A DNA stretch of 64,000 nt from NCBI GenBank assembly GCA_001766655.1, contig MJCC01000022.1, positions 466 through 64,465 of the forward strand. Direction: 5' to 3'. Positions within the stretch are counted from its first letter, which is position 1; each line of letters begins with the position of its first letter. This DNA is from Phytomonas francai (lineage: Eukaryota; Euglenozoa; Kinetoplastea; Trypanosomatida; Trypanosomatidae). Under the pieces are notes generated by a model that made no database searches, was not told the DNA's origin, and saw only the letters and a list, made by a program, of their open reading frames with translations. The position numbers and the translations under genes are program-made. Below, one piece after another: positions 40,751 to 49,889 of this stretch.

Positions 40751-42640
40751 TTAGAACAGATTGTTCTCATTCGTTGAGGGGGTGCTGCGCTTACCGTCCT
40801 TACTCAGAAGTGTCCGACTATTTCCTTTTACTCCTTTCGGGTGAGCACCATCAGAATCTCGCTGGCTTGGGCTACTAATACCCAGCACGGATGTGTGTAG
40901 AATGCGAACTGGTCTCGCTGCGGAGATCTCGCGCTGGATCGGCCGCTGTGCTAGCAACTGGCTGCGCAGCGAGTCACCCCTGAAGGCGAAGGTTTCCTCG
41001 ACAAGCCGCATGTCAGGACGGTAAAAGAATTGGAAGTTTTTCCCATCAGAGATAAGTGTAGTCAGACGCTTCTGTTCAGGGAGCCACGCGACACGAACGT
41101 TAGGGTTTGTCATAGAAGGCCTGGACTTGCGGAGGTACGGAAGGGGAGCTTCTTCACGGCCTTGATGCACACCGCTGAGTTGCTCAATCCATTCAGCCGT
41201 GCGCTGGAGGTAGGCGTGGCGGTCTTTCGCCATCAAATCTTTTCGATTATCCTTGAAACGAGCGAGGCGCAGGATGGCCATGACATCGACGTCAGGAAAG
41301 TACGTCTGTAGCCATGCAATCGCGTCCTCTGCGCGCGAGACCAAGGGTCGCGGGAGTGCAGTTCGAGACATCCACTCTGTAGTGGACTCTGCATCCAATT
41401 TCTCGTTCTGCGTCGCTTGCAATTCCTCCTGATAGCGTTGATATAACGTGGCCGCTACTTGTGGGGCAACGGCCTCGGCATTACGCACCAACGCCAACTG
41501 CTTTACAATTTCAGGCCCCTTGGACACGTTTTTTCCCTCTGCCAGAGCTTCCTTCATTAGCTGCCCAAGACGGATCCCAACGTCGCAGTCGAGCAGCCGG
41601 TACTTCTCCTCAGATTCGTTGGCAAGGTAGTCGTACACGGCACGAGCCTCAGCCTGAGCGTGTGAATCCAGCAAAAATTCAAGTGCCATGAGGGCGATGC
41701 GGAAGCGCCAGACTGGCTCAATAGGCGCGCGCGCTAAAACGTTCTCGTAGTACCGCCCCCGCATAACGTTGTATACCCACATCACACGCGCCCGATGCTT
41801 CGCACGAATGGCGCAACGCATGACATTGTAGAGGACCTCCCCATCTCGTGCGATGTAGAAAAGCTGCGAGTTGCCGTCCTCGAAGATGGCTATGGCGTCA
41901 GCCAGCCTGGCCCCGCTGACGCACGCGGCGGTCAGCGCGCGGTAGACCTCCACGGGCGGTACACCGGTGATGCGGCGGTACTCCTCACTAGCGGCCTTGA
42001 GGTGGCCCTGGCGAGCCAGCCGGATGACCTTAGTGATTAACGGGATCTCATGCACGGACGCCGGGACCTCCCCGCCATCCCCAAACTTTGTGGAGCGGCG
42101 GAAGTAGTGGTCCTCCTGAAAGAAAGGCCCACGGCGGAGCCAGCGGTAAATGCGTCCACGGCAGTCCAGTGTGGCGGCGTTAAGCCCTACGCGGTTTGGG
42201 TCCTCGACGGTGATGTTGTCATGATCCACAACCGCTGGCTTCTGGAGCTTCCCAATGTATGGATCGTAGGAGTGCAGCATGTCGTGCGTGACCCGGTGCC
42301 CGTTGCGCGCGCTCATCAGGGAGACCGGCGTCACGAGCGCCTTGGGACCAAGCGAGATGTCGGGCATGTATTTTTCCAGTTCATGCTTAGGTATAAGATT
42401 AACGGTGTGATCCTCCATCACGTGCGTGCGTTCTGTACTGTAGCCGCTGTTGAAATTCCCCGGGCCAGAGCGATAGCGCCCCTTTCCCCATAGCTTCGCC
42501 ATGTCTGCTGGATCTAGATTTTCGCGACCAAAACGACTGGGTTGCCACGGCACACGGGGGCGCGGGATATACTTGAGGATGGCTGTCGCCGCTGGATGTC
42601 CGGTGGGACGGCCTTTCGAGAACACCCCCGTAATTGACAT
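40751..42640 (-). CDS. PPR-like probable mitochondrial protein (629 aa)
   Basis: The open frame reaches a GTG at 42676. The first ATG (42638-42640) begins MSITGVFSKGRPTGHPAATA and gives 629 residues ending in TAA. The N-terminal 110 residues are basic and Pro/Gly-rich, as in many mitoribosomal proteins. Residues about 200-400 contain several helix pairs of about 35 residues of PPR/TPR type, such as LITKVIRLARQGHLKAASEE, PPVEVYRALTAACVSGARLA and LYNVMRCAIRAKHRARVMWV. There is no catalytic motif. By analogy with kinetoplastid PPR proteins, a structural or assembly role in the mitochondrial ribosome or RNA metabolism is likely, but this is inference. The coding region is richer in G and C than the spacers. 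Confidence 0.75.
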   Translation of the reverse strand: MSITGVFSKGRPTGHPAATAILKYIPRPRVPWQPSRFGRENLDPADMAKLWGKGRYRSGPGNFNSGYSTERTHVMEDHTVNLIPKHELEKYMPDISLGPKALVTPVSLMSARNGHRVTHDMLHSYDPYIGKLQKPAVVDHDNITVEDPNRVGLNAATLDCRGRIYRWLRRGPFFQEDHYFRRSTKFGDGGEVPASVHEIPLITKVIRLARQGHLKAASEEYRRITGVPPVEVYRALTAACVSGARLADAIAIFEDGNSQLFYIARDGEVLYNVMRCAIRAKHRARVMWVYNVMRGRYYENVLARAPIEPVWRFRIALMALEFLLDSHAQAEARAVYDYLANESEEKYRLLDCDVGIRLGQLMKEALAEGKNVSKGPEIVKQLALVRNAEAVAPQVAATLYQRYQEELQATQNEKLDAESTTEWMSRTALPRPLVSRAEDAIAWLQTYFPDVDVMAILRLARFKDNRKDLMAKDRHAYLQRTAEWIEQLSGVHQGREEAPLPYLRKSRPSMTNPNVRVAWLPEQKRLTTLISDGKNFQFFYRPDMRLVEETFAFRGDSLRSQLLAQRPIQREISAARPVRILHTSVLGISSPSQRDSDGAHPKGVKGNSRTLLSKDGKRSTPSTNENNLF

Positions 42641-43595
42641 AGTTCCTGCTGTATTCTTAGTTTTTTTTTCTTTCACAACAGCTCCCAGTAGTTATGTCAG
42701 ACTATTTTAAATTTTCGGCGATACGGTGAACACAGATGATCCCCGCCCCACGAAGCCAAGGTGATGCTCCCTCTTTTACGTACTTGGTGTGAATTGCTAG
42801 ACCGCGGTTTGATCGTGTCCAGCACCACCCGGGGAAAAAATCCAAATCCAAGGAGACCAATCGTACCAAGTGGTAAATTTGTTTTCTCTGACGCGCTTTT
42901 TTTAGGTTAAACCTTTTTGTTACTCCTATAGTACTATTTTGGTTGTACGTCATGAAAAGGAGGGATATGCAAAAAAGAGGAACTGAAGAGTCTATCCCGT
43001 ACGCTGAAAAGTGTTCAGAAAACACTCGGCTTTTAAAAAAAACTTTAAGTGTTTATCCATCAACGTGATCCGCATAACACATACATATGCACAAATCTCT
43101 CTCTCTCTATATATATCATGACTCAGTGACAGATCCAAAATCCCAATTAAATGCGCAATTTAACGTTTTTTGAAGCATTCACTAGCTCTCTGCAAGAAGA
43201 ATCATTTTTTTTGTGCTGAGGCTGACTGCAGCATTACTTTTTTTGTTCTACCTCTTTTCCCAAAGGATTTCGCCTTATTTTCTTTAAAATTTTTTAATAC
43301 TCTTTCGATGCTAAGCACTTTGCCGAAAGAAATATGTATTATCTCATCGCTGCACAAAGTCCTTTTAAAATAAAATACACACAATCGACACGTTCATATT
43401 TCAAGGCCTTTCTATTACTTTCACGTAAAAAGAACCTTTCCAGGGTTGCAATTGTATCTAAATTAGCCTTTCTTCATCGTCTTCTTTTCATGCCAAGCTA
43501 TAGCATTTAATTCATGTCGTTAGACCACTTCACATCACATGTGGTTTCCTCTTCTATGGGGTGGAAAATGGTAGTGGTGCGAGCGCTGGCGACGC
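42641..43595. other. Intergenic region with a doubtful 84-codon frame
   Basis: A minus-strand frame from ATG at 42956 to TAG at 42702 encodes 84 residues that look partly protein-like (LVSLDLDFFPGWCWTRSNRG). It ends only 61 bases before the next start. A strong pyrimidine tract (about 42957-42990) sits directly upstream of its ATG, and the first AG after that tract lies inside the frame. The tract more likely serves the downstream PPR-like mRNA. The rest, 43,030-43,595, is AT-rich 3' flank of the coiled-coil gene. Confidence 0.4.
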
Positions 43596-46500
43596 TTAGT
43601 TCTCAAAGCTGTTGGGATCTGCCTCTAGCGAGTCCTGTAAGTGCATTTCGAGTGCATGAACCCCACCGATTCGGGGATGATAATTTAAATGACCCTGGCC
43701 AACAGCTCTTGCTGCTCGCGCATTCTGCGCCGCAGCGGCGTTCGCGGCTCGCTTTTCTGACTCCGCCTGCGCTAATGCCTGCACGAGCTCATCAACCTTG
43801 TCAACAAGGGAGCAATTATCGCCGTAAAGTTTATCTCGCGCTATCACACATTCCCTCAACTCCTGCTCTGTGCTGTGATTGTGATCCTTTATCTCTGACA
43901 GCTCATTTTGGAGTTGCGATAGAGTGGCATCCTGCGCTTCCAACTTCATTTTTTGTGCCTCCACGGAAGAGCTTAGTTCTTGGCGCTCGAGGTGGATGCA
44001 GTCACGCTCCGCAGTGATCTTCTCAATACGATTTTGCAGTTCCTCAACGCAGAGCTCGGCGGTTTTCCGATTTTCCTCTACCTGACGCAACGTCGTCTCC
44101 AATTCTGCTACCTTAGCCGCTTGTACGTCAACTTGGGTCTGAAGCTCTACTACACGCCCTTGCATCTCCTCAACTATAGCCTCAAAATTCTTAACCGTCT
44201 TCAGACCGTACCGGCGCACAATCTCACTCATCGGATCGCGGCTCATTGCGTCAAGCTGCCCTCGGAGCGTTTCCTCACGGACCTTCCACGCCGCTTCACT
44301 TTTCTGTAGTCGCTCTATTTCGCATTTCTGTGCTTTCACGCACACTTGGAGCTCTTGTATCCGTTTTTTGAAAGTGATCCACGGAGTTGCATCTTCCTCT
44401 TCCTCACTGCTTTTATTTGTGCTCTCGTCGTCTGGCGCGGACTTGTCTTCCCTTTCAGCTTCCTTCTCGTACGGGATCTCAAGCCCTCTCCGAGCGATGA
44501 AGTATAGTGATTCCTCTAGCTTATTTTCAGTTTCCTGGCACTTCTGCACTGCCTGGCGAAGCTCTGTATCCTTTCTCAGCAATTCAGTTTTAGTCTGCCC
44601 GAGCTGCGAAAAAAGATCCTGCACGCGGGCCTCGAGCTCTTTGCACTTCTTTTGCATGGTTTGCACAAGCTGAGTGTGAGCCTCGACAAGAGCATTGCCT
44701 GGATACAGACTCAGCAAAATTGCTTGTGTGCTATCATCCGAGAGTAGGGTGTGCCTGGCCTTGCCAATTTGTAGTTCTAGCTCTGCGTTATGCTTTTCTA
44801 TATCTGCAAGGACCTGCACATGTGCTTCAGCTTCCTTCACAAGGTTCACGATCCGCGACTCGTGCTGCGTGCACTCCTGGACCAGCTGTGCATTTTGGCG
44901 CTCTTGATTAGCCAACTGAAGGTCACGTTCCCTCACGGTAGCCTGGTTCGCCTCTATGAAGGCGCTGTAGCGTTCCTGGTAGTGTTCCAGCTCTACGCGC
45001 AGCTTTTCTTTTTCTTGATACGCGTAGGAAAGCTGCGCGTCGCGGTCTTCGACAGCGGCCCGCAGCGCATCAAGCTCCGCGACCATACCTTCATACTGTT
45101 CGCGTGTCCACATCGATTCGATGCGGGATTCCATATTTTTGCGTTCGGCCAGTGCATCCTCTCGCTCGACTTCCAGTTGCCACATGCGCGCACTCAGCTC
45201 CACGTGCCCGGCCCTCTCCGTGTCGAGCTCTTCGGTAAGCCGTGCTAATTTGGCTTGTGCCTGGGCAAGTTGTTCCCGCAGTTGGCCGCATGTCATGTCG
45301 TCAATATCGGAGCCCTCGTCGCCATCGCTGCAGTCGTCACCGTCTTCGTCCTCCTCGACCAGGTGTGATAATCCATGCAGTCCTTCTCCTTTTTTGCGCA
45401 CAAGGGCATCGCGCACCTGCTTTTCAACGTTCTCCAGATCGTAACTGGTTTCGTTCTCCCCGGCGATCGACGCGGGCAGCCCCTTCGGCGAGATAGCTTT
45501 GGCAAAGGGGAAGCTAGTAGCCACGATGGGGGTTCCACTGCCAACCCCGGTGCCGGCCATTAGCGTCTTGGGGAGCTGAATGGTGGAGCCGATTACTGGC
45601 ATAGAAGGGGAAAGCGCAAGAGGGTTTCCTTGCACCAACGAGGTGTTGAGTTGCTGCTGCCGCAACATATTTTTGACCTTTGTAGCCATTTGACGGATCC
45701 TCTTTTCTTTTTGCGCGATGAAGTGCCGTTGGCGACGCTGCGACGCTTGGTAAACCCGAAGAGTCGTGTCTTCCTTTTCGATCGCAACCTGAAGAAGATG
45801 ACCGACTCGTTCAAGCAGCGCAACCTCATCGAGGCACGTTAGGAGGGGTAAACCCGTTGAAGAGGTCGTCGCTTCATCAATATCAGCGCTGCGAGAGCGT
45901 TTTCGTGTGTCAGAGGCACTCGAAGAAGGACTGACTGTATAAAGTTTCTGACGACCTTTCACGATTTCGCTCAGCAGCTCCCTCAGCTCCCTCACAGCGT
46001 GCTGTAGGAGTTGTTGGGAGGTCTCCCATAGTCCTCCGTGGAAGGTAGCCTGGGCCTCCTGGCGCGCCTTCACCAGTTCTGTAGCCTGCTGCGCAAGCAT
46101 TCCTGCTTGTGAGGCACATACTTCAACCAGTGGCTGAAATACCGCGTTCTCGGCGAGGCCACCATACTCATCTTCCTTGGTTTCACTTGGCGCGTTAGCG
46201 TCGTTTTGGGCCGCCTCGGCGGCGTCCTTCGCCTGAAGAACTCGTATTAGAGACGCAGCAAGACCCCCGTCAAGGCGTGCCACACGCGCGTGCTGGTCAT
46301 ACAGTGCGGTTTCAATCAAACTCTTGACGGCATCTTGCATGCCCGAGGATAGGGAATGAACGTCCGTGGTGTCATGGGCAGCTGAGTTCACGCTCTCACG
46401 AGTCTCTTCGGTTTCTTCACGAGTTACAGACAGGGTTTCGCTGGGGGTATCCACCAACAACTCCGCACCAATGTCTCCACTCTGTGACGAGGAGGAGCTC

Positions 46501-48254
46501 TTACCATGTGCATCCGTAGATTCCTCACTGACGATAGTAGTAGTAGAGCTTTGGATGTGGGGCAACGCGGCATTCTTGTCGTACCGGACACGCTTGCGAG
46601 CGAGGTTACTAACGTACTCGCCCGTCACCCGCGCCGTGGATTGCTGTGGTTCGTCGGTTCCCGATAAAGCTGCCGAATTTCTTGCGCCACGGAGGGATTC
46701 CGTTGTCCCGCTTGCCAGCGGATGCGTCCTCGAGGGTTGAATCCAGCGCTTGTCCGGCCTTATTACTGCTTTCTGCCCAACAGACTGGGACACTGCATCG
46801 GCCCGAAGGCGTTTCAGTTGAGCCTCCATCACCTCAGCACGCTGCGTGACAATATAGACCTGATTCAGCAGCTCCTGATTGCGAACGACAAGCTCCGACA
46901 CCCTGTTCAGAGAGTACCGGTCTAATTCCTCATCTGCATCAAGCAGCGCGAGTGTGGAGAGGAGACCGCCTTGATCGCAAGTAGCGCTCGCGCCTTTTGG
47001 CAATGTTACTATCGTGGAAGAGGTGGAGTCTGGATTTTGAATTTCTTCGTTCACAGGTAGCTTCGGGCGCCATCTTGGCGGTAGCGCGGACACGGATTCT
47101 GCGTTAGAACCTTGTCGGGTAAAATAGCCGCGGTGTGGATCCAGAAGCAAATGACTTGAGGGCCGCCCATGGGAAACACCACTCAGTTGATCGCACGTTG
47201 GTAACTTCGCTGCAGAGGGATTTCCCATGTAAGTTGTTCCCCCTCCAAAGTTCCGTAGAGTCACGTGCTGCCTTGGCACGTCGGATGCGCCTGGTGGGGA
47301 CAACGAAAAGGTGCTAAGCGTGCGCCGCAAGCCGCGCTCGACTTGTAGCTTATCAAACGCTAGACGTGATTTCTTCACATCTCCCTCAGCAAGGGGCAAG
47401 AACGAGACGTCCAATGAGGCCAACAAGAGCGACGGCGTGGCTGCAGCGGGAGTCTCTTCTGTAGATGGCACTGTGTTATCGACAATCACACATGGCCCCC
47501 GACTCCGCGTCGTCCCTGGCAAGCAGGAGAAGTGACTAAAAGAGGCTGCTGAAGTGCGTACGTTATTAGAAGCGTCCACTTTTTCGTCACAGGAGGAGAA
47601 AGATGATGTCGAGATTTCCATCATATTGCCTGATGATTTCGAAGAAACACCAGGGAGCGCAGCGAAGTCACTTGGACACTCTTCCAAAAGGCGTTGGCGG
47701 AGGACTTCACTGGCGATCGCAGCGGCTTTGGCAGCGTCCTTCTGCTGGAAGTTCCCCGATCGACGAGGGTTCATATAGAGATTGCTATTCTCAGCGCCTT
47801 GTTCCAACGTCCTCTCACCGTGCTTCAATTCCCTCCGCAAACGCTCGACCTTGACGAGAAGAGAGGTAACTTGTTGGGAGAGTACGGCATTGCGGTACAC
47901 CAAGGCTTGGGCATCCAGCCTCAGTGAGTTGTTTACGTTCTGAAGGTCCTCAAAAGTAGACTCCAATCTATGATTCTCCGCTGTGATCTGCTCGAGGCGT
48001 CGTTCAGCCTCTTCAAGACGTTCCTGCATAGCGTGGTGTTCGGAAGTCAGTTGTGTTTGTTTGTTTAGTTCACAGAGCGCGGGATCCGACGCACCCTCAT
48101 GCGGCGCATGCAACCGTTCCTCCTTGTTCTCATCCGCAAGATTCTCTTCTTCGATTAGGTGTGCCATAGCGTTCTGTACCTCTTGGCATGTGGCGACGGC
48201 AGCAGCGATAACGTCCTGGTAAGCATCGTTCTCGGCAGACTGCGGGCTACGCAT
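43596..48254 (-). CDS. Long coiled-coil protein, C-terminal 1,552 residues
   Basis: A frame begins at ATG 48252-48254 and ends in TAA. It is dominated by coiled coils: about residues 60-160, 470-510, 680-860 and nearly all of 990-1520, with regular heptads rich in Glu, Gln, Lys and Arg. Ser/Thr-rich linkers separate them, and a short acidic patch (EEDEDGDDCSDGDEGSD) lies near 980. There is no motor, kinase or membrane domain. It is in the same frame as the 317-residue coiled-coil frame just upstream. Only TAA (48285-48287) and ten sense codons (30 bases) separate that frame from this ATG. No pyrimidine tract or splice AG fits between them. I read the two as one gene of about 1,880 codons interrupted by one stop. 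Long coiled coils of this kind serve cytoskeleton, flagellum or nuclear-pore basket, but which one applies here cannot be told. Confidence 0.8.
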   Translation of the reverse strand: MRSPQSAENDAYQDVIAAAVATCQEVQNAMAHLIEEENLADENKEERLHAPHEGASDPALCELNKQTQLTSEHHAMQERLEEAERRLEQITAENHRLESTFEDLQNVNNSLRLDAQALVYRNAVLSQQVTSLLVKVERLRRELKHGERTLEQGAENSNLYMNPRRSGNFQQKDAAKAAAIASEVLRQRLLEECPSDFAALPGVSSKSSGNMMEISTSSFSSCDEKVDASNNVRTSAASFSHFSCLPGTTRSRGPCVIVDNTVPSTEETPAAATPSLLLASLDVSFLPLAEGDVKKSRLAFDKLQVERGLRRTLSTFSLSPPGASDVPRQHVTLRNFGGGTTYMGNPSAAKLPTCDQLSGVSHGRPSSHLLLDPHRGYFTRQGSNAESVSALPPRWRPKLPVNEEIQNPDSTSSTIVTLPKGASATCDQGGLLSTLALLDADEELDRYSLNRVSELVVRNQELLNQVYIVTQRAEVMEAQLKRLRADAVSQSVGQKAVIRPDKRWIQPSRTHPLASGTTESLRGARNSAALSGTDEPQQSTARVTGEYVSNLARKRVRYDKNAALPHIQSSTTTIVSEESTDAHGKSSSSSQSGDIGAELLVDTPSETLSVTREETEETRESVNSAAHDTTDVHSLSSGMQDAVKSLIETALYDQHARVARLDGGLAASLIRVLQAKDAAEAAQNDANAPSETKEDEYGGLAENAVFQPLVEVCASQAGMLAQQATELVKARQEAQATFHGGLWETSQQLLQHAVRELRELLSEIVKGRQKLYTVSPSSSASDTRKRSRSADIDEATTSSTGLPLLTCLDEVALLERVGHLLQVAIEKEDTTLRVYQASQRRQRHFIAQKEKRIRQMATKVKNMLRQQQLNTSLVQGNPLALSPSMPVIGSTIQLPKTLMAGTGVGSGTPIVATSFPFAKAISPKGLPASIAGENETSYDLENVEKQVRDALVRKKGEGLHGLSHLVEEDEDGDDCSDGDEGSDIDDMTCGQLREQLAQAQAKLARLTEELDTERAGHVELSARMWQLEVEREDALAERKNMESRIESMWTREQYEGMVAELDALRAAVEDRDAQLSYAYQEKEKLRVELEHYQERYSAFIEANQATVRERDLQLANQERQNAQLVQECTQHESRIVNLVKEAEAHVQVLADIEKHNAELELQIGKARHTLLSDDSTQAILLSLYPGNALVEAHTQLVQTMQKKCKELEARVQDLFSQLGQTKTELLRKDTELRQAVQKCQETENKLEESLYFIARRGLEIPYEKEAEREDKSAPDDESTNKSSEEEEDATPWITFKKRIQELQVCVKAQKCEIERLQKSEAAWKVREETLRGQLDAMSRDPMSEIVRRYGLKTVKNFEAIVEEMQGRVVELQTQVDVQAAKVAELETTLRQVEENRKTAELCVEELQNRIEKITAERDCIHLERQELSSSVEAQKMKLEAQDATLSQLQNELSEIKDHNHSTEQELRECVIARDKLYGDNCSLVDKVDELVQALAQAESEKRAANAAAAQNARAARAVGQGHLNYHPRIGGVHALEMHLQDSLEADPNSFEN

Positions 48255-48284
48255 CCTTTCAAGATCCTCCTCTAGTTTCTCTGT

Positions 48285-48287
48285 TTA
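48285..48287 (-). other. Single in-frame TAA inside a continuous coiled coil
   Basis: The coding strand reads ...GAG GCA ATG AAA CTC TAA ACA GAG AAA CTA GAG GAG GAT CTT..., so heptad-compatible residues (LEAMKL, then TEKLEEDLERM) continue on both sides in the same frame. A single base change from GAA, AAA or CAA would close the gap. Confidence 0.7.
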
Positions 48288-49238
48288 GAGTTTCATTGCC
48301 TCAAGCTCATACGTAGCCACATCGCGCGCCTCCACAGCGAGCTTGTACTGTTCTAGAGGTACCGTCGCCAGCCTCAACAAGGACAGCTCATTGCGGCACT
48401 CGATGCTTTCTTCTAGAGCGCCTTGGAGCGCACTTTGGAGTTCCATTGTACTCCGCTTCCAGTGCTCGCGGTCATCTCGGAGGATCTGAAGAATGGCCTG
48501 AGCCTTGGCGTGTTTCGCTAGGAGACCGGCCAAGAATTGCTCACTTTTTGGCGACAGCATGCCATAATCCGTTACACGCTCCTCTATTTTTTCTTGAGAA
48601 AAAGCTTCTGAGGCTGGGTTGTATTCTAGTACTTCCAGGATATCCGCATCACTGACAGCTTGGCGCTCCTCGATTCCTCTTGAGGTTCGAGCCGTACCTT
48701 CGGCTTCAGTAGAGTCTCCGCTCGGCTGCGCACACCCCTCCTGCGAAGGCGCGCTGTCCATTCCACCGGATTTGCAGGGTTCTCCTGAGGACGTAATGGC
48801 AGAGACCCAGGAGCCTTTTTCGATATCATCGCGAGCTCTCGCAGGGATGTGTGGTGGCAAAGGATTTCGTTTCATCTCGTAGAGCTGTCGCGTGAGTTCC
48901 TCTACAGTTCCCATGCATTGCTTCAGCTGAGAACACAGCTGCGTATTTCTCTCGGAGGCGCGGTCCATGTCTCGGTTGTGGACTGCAATGAGCTCTTGCA
49001 CAGCCTTGCAAACCTGAGTTGACGAATCCTCAAGAGACTGCCCTAGAAGCTTCTTGGCTATTTGGCTGTGATACGCTTCGACTGCCTCTAGGGCCTTTTG
49101 TTGAGCTTTCGTCACATTAGTATCCTCCTCTCGTTGATATTCTGAAGAGAAGCTAATGTGTCGTTGTGGTGTGTGTGTGGTTCTATTTACACTATCCTCG
49201 GGGAAGTCATCAGATTCAGGGGGCTCCATCGTGTTCAA
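48285..49238 (-). CDS. Coiled-coil protein, N-terminal 317 residues (same gene as 43596-48254)
   Basis: ATG (49236-49238) begins an acidic N-terminus, followed by helical segments at about residues 45-125 and 225-317. A disordered Ser/Gly-rich region lies between them. The second coiled coil runs straight into the TAA and would continue without a phase change into the downstream frame. Translated alone, it would give a short coiled-coil protein cut in mid-helix. Options are a true nonsense allele, programmed readthrough, a sequencing error, or two separate genes. The last is least likely because there is no room for an intergenic region. Confidence 0.7.
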   Translation of the reverse strand: MNTMEPPESDDFPEDSVNRTTHTPQRHISFSSEYQREEDTNVTKAQQKALEAVEAYHSQIAKKLLGQSLEDSSTQVCKAVQELIAVHNRDMDRASERNTQLCSQLKQCMGTVEELTRQLYEMKRNPLPPHIPARARDDIEKGSWVSAITSSGEPCKSGGMDSAPSQEGCAQPSGDSTEAEGTARTSRGIEERQAVSDADILEVLEYNPASEAFSQEKIEERVTDYGMLSPKSEQFLAGLLAKHAKAQAILQILRDDREHWKRSTMELQSALQGALEESIECRNELSLLRLATVPLEQYKLAVEARDVATYELEAMKL

Positions 49239-49889
49239 TTACTTATACCTATGTATATTTTTTCCCCAATGATAAATTAATTGCCGTTCTAAAATCCTTT
49301 TCTGAAAATGGAAATGAGCACTGAAGATATAGAAACCAGAAGTATCAAAGATAAAGAATAAATTAGACATATTAGTTTAAGTATTCAAGTCAACTTCGAT
49401 AGGCTTGCCTTCTATTTTGTTCTTTGCTCCAAAGACTATAAAATTAAAACATAGTTGCAGTTGTAAATTCAATTGCCACTTTTGTCCACACCTCAAATAA
49501 ACGTCATAAAAATAAACACCAACAGGGATGCTTTAGCTCTTCATTGAAGCAAAATATCGACAAATACATAATTTTAAAAGATTAATTCATTGCCTGCTTC
49601 TGAAAAAAAATAGCTTAAGCGAACAGAACGATCTCTTGATACATAACGATAAACGAAAAATCGAAACAGATTTCTTTGACGGCATTGTACAACTAGCCTC
49701 CCTTTTCGTCCTTTTTGATTTTGCTTTAAAATATCAATAGTAACACCTTATCCTCTATCAACTTATAGCATCAGAAGTGCGCGGCTAATAAGTTCCTATT
49801 TAGGCCTCTTCTTTACGCATCCGACACGGCACATCATTCAAGTCATTTGCTTTACCCAACGCCCTGTTTTCCAGTTCCTATACCACAAT
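49239..49889. other. AT-rich intergenic spacer
   Basis: A 651-bp spacer with no gene seen. The right end is the 3' flank of PEX16. Confidence 0.5.

Noticed and set aside
42702..42956. 84-codon minus-strand frame ahead of the PPR-like gene
   Set aside because: It looks partly protein-like, but its ATG sits between the pyrimidine tract and the first downstream AG, and only 61 bases separate it from the next start. It is kept only as a note in the intergenic entry.
43596..49238. Genome-wide stop-codon reassignment (TAA read as Glu)
   Set aside because: The other genes, including frames of 2,314 and 3,236 codons, have no internal stops and end at normal TAA, TAG or TGA. One stop does not support a changed code.
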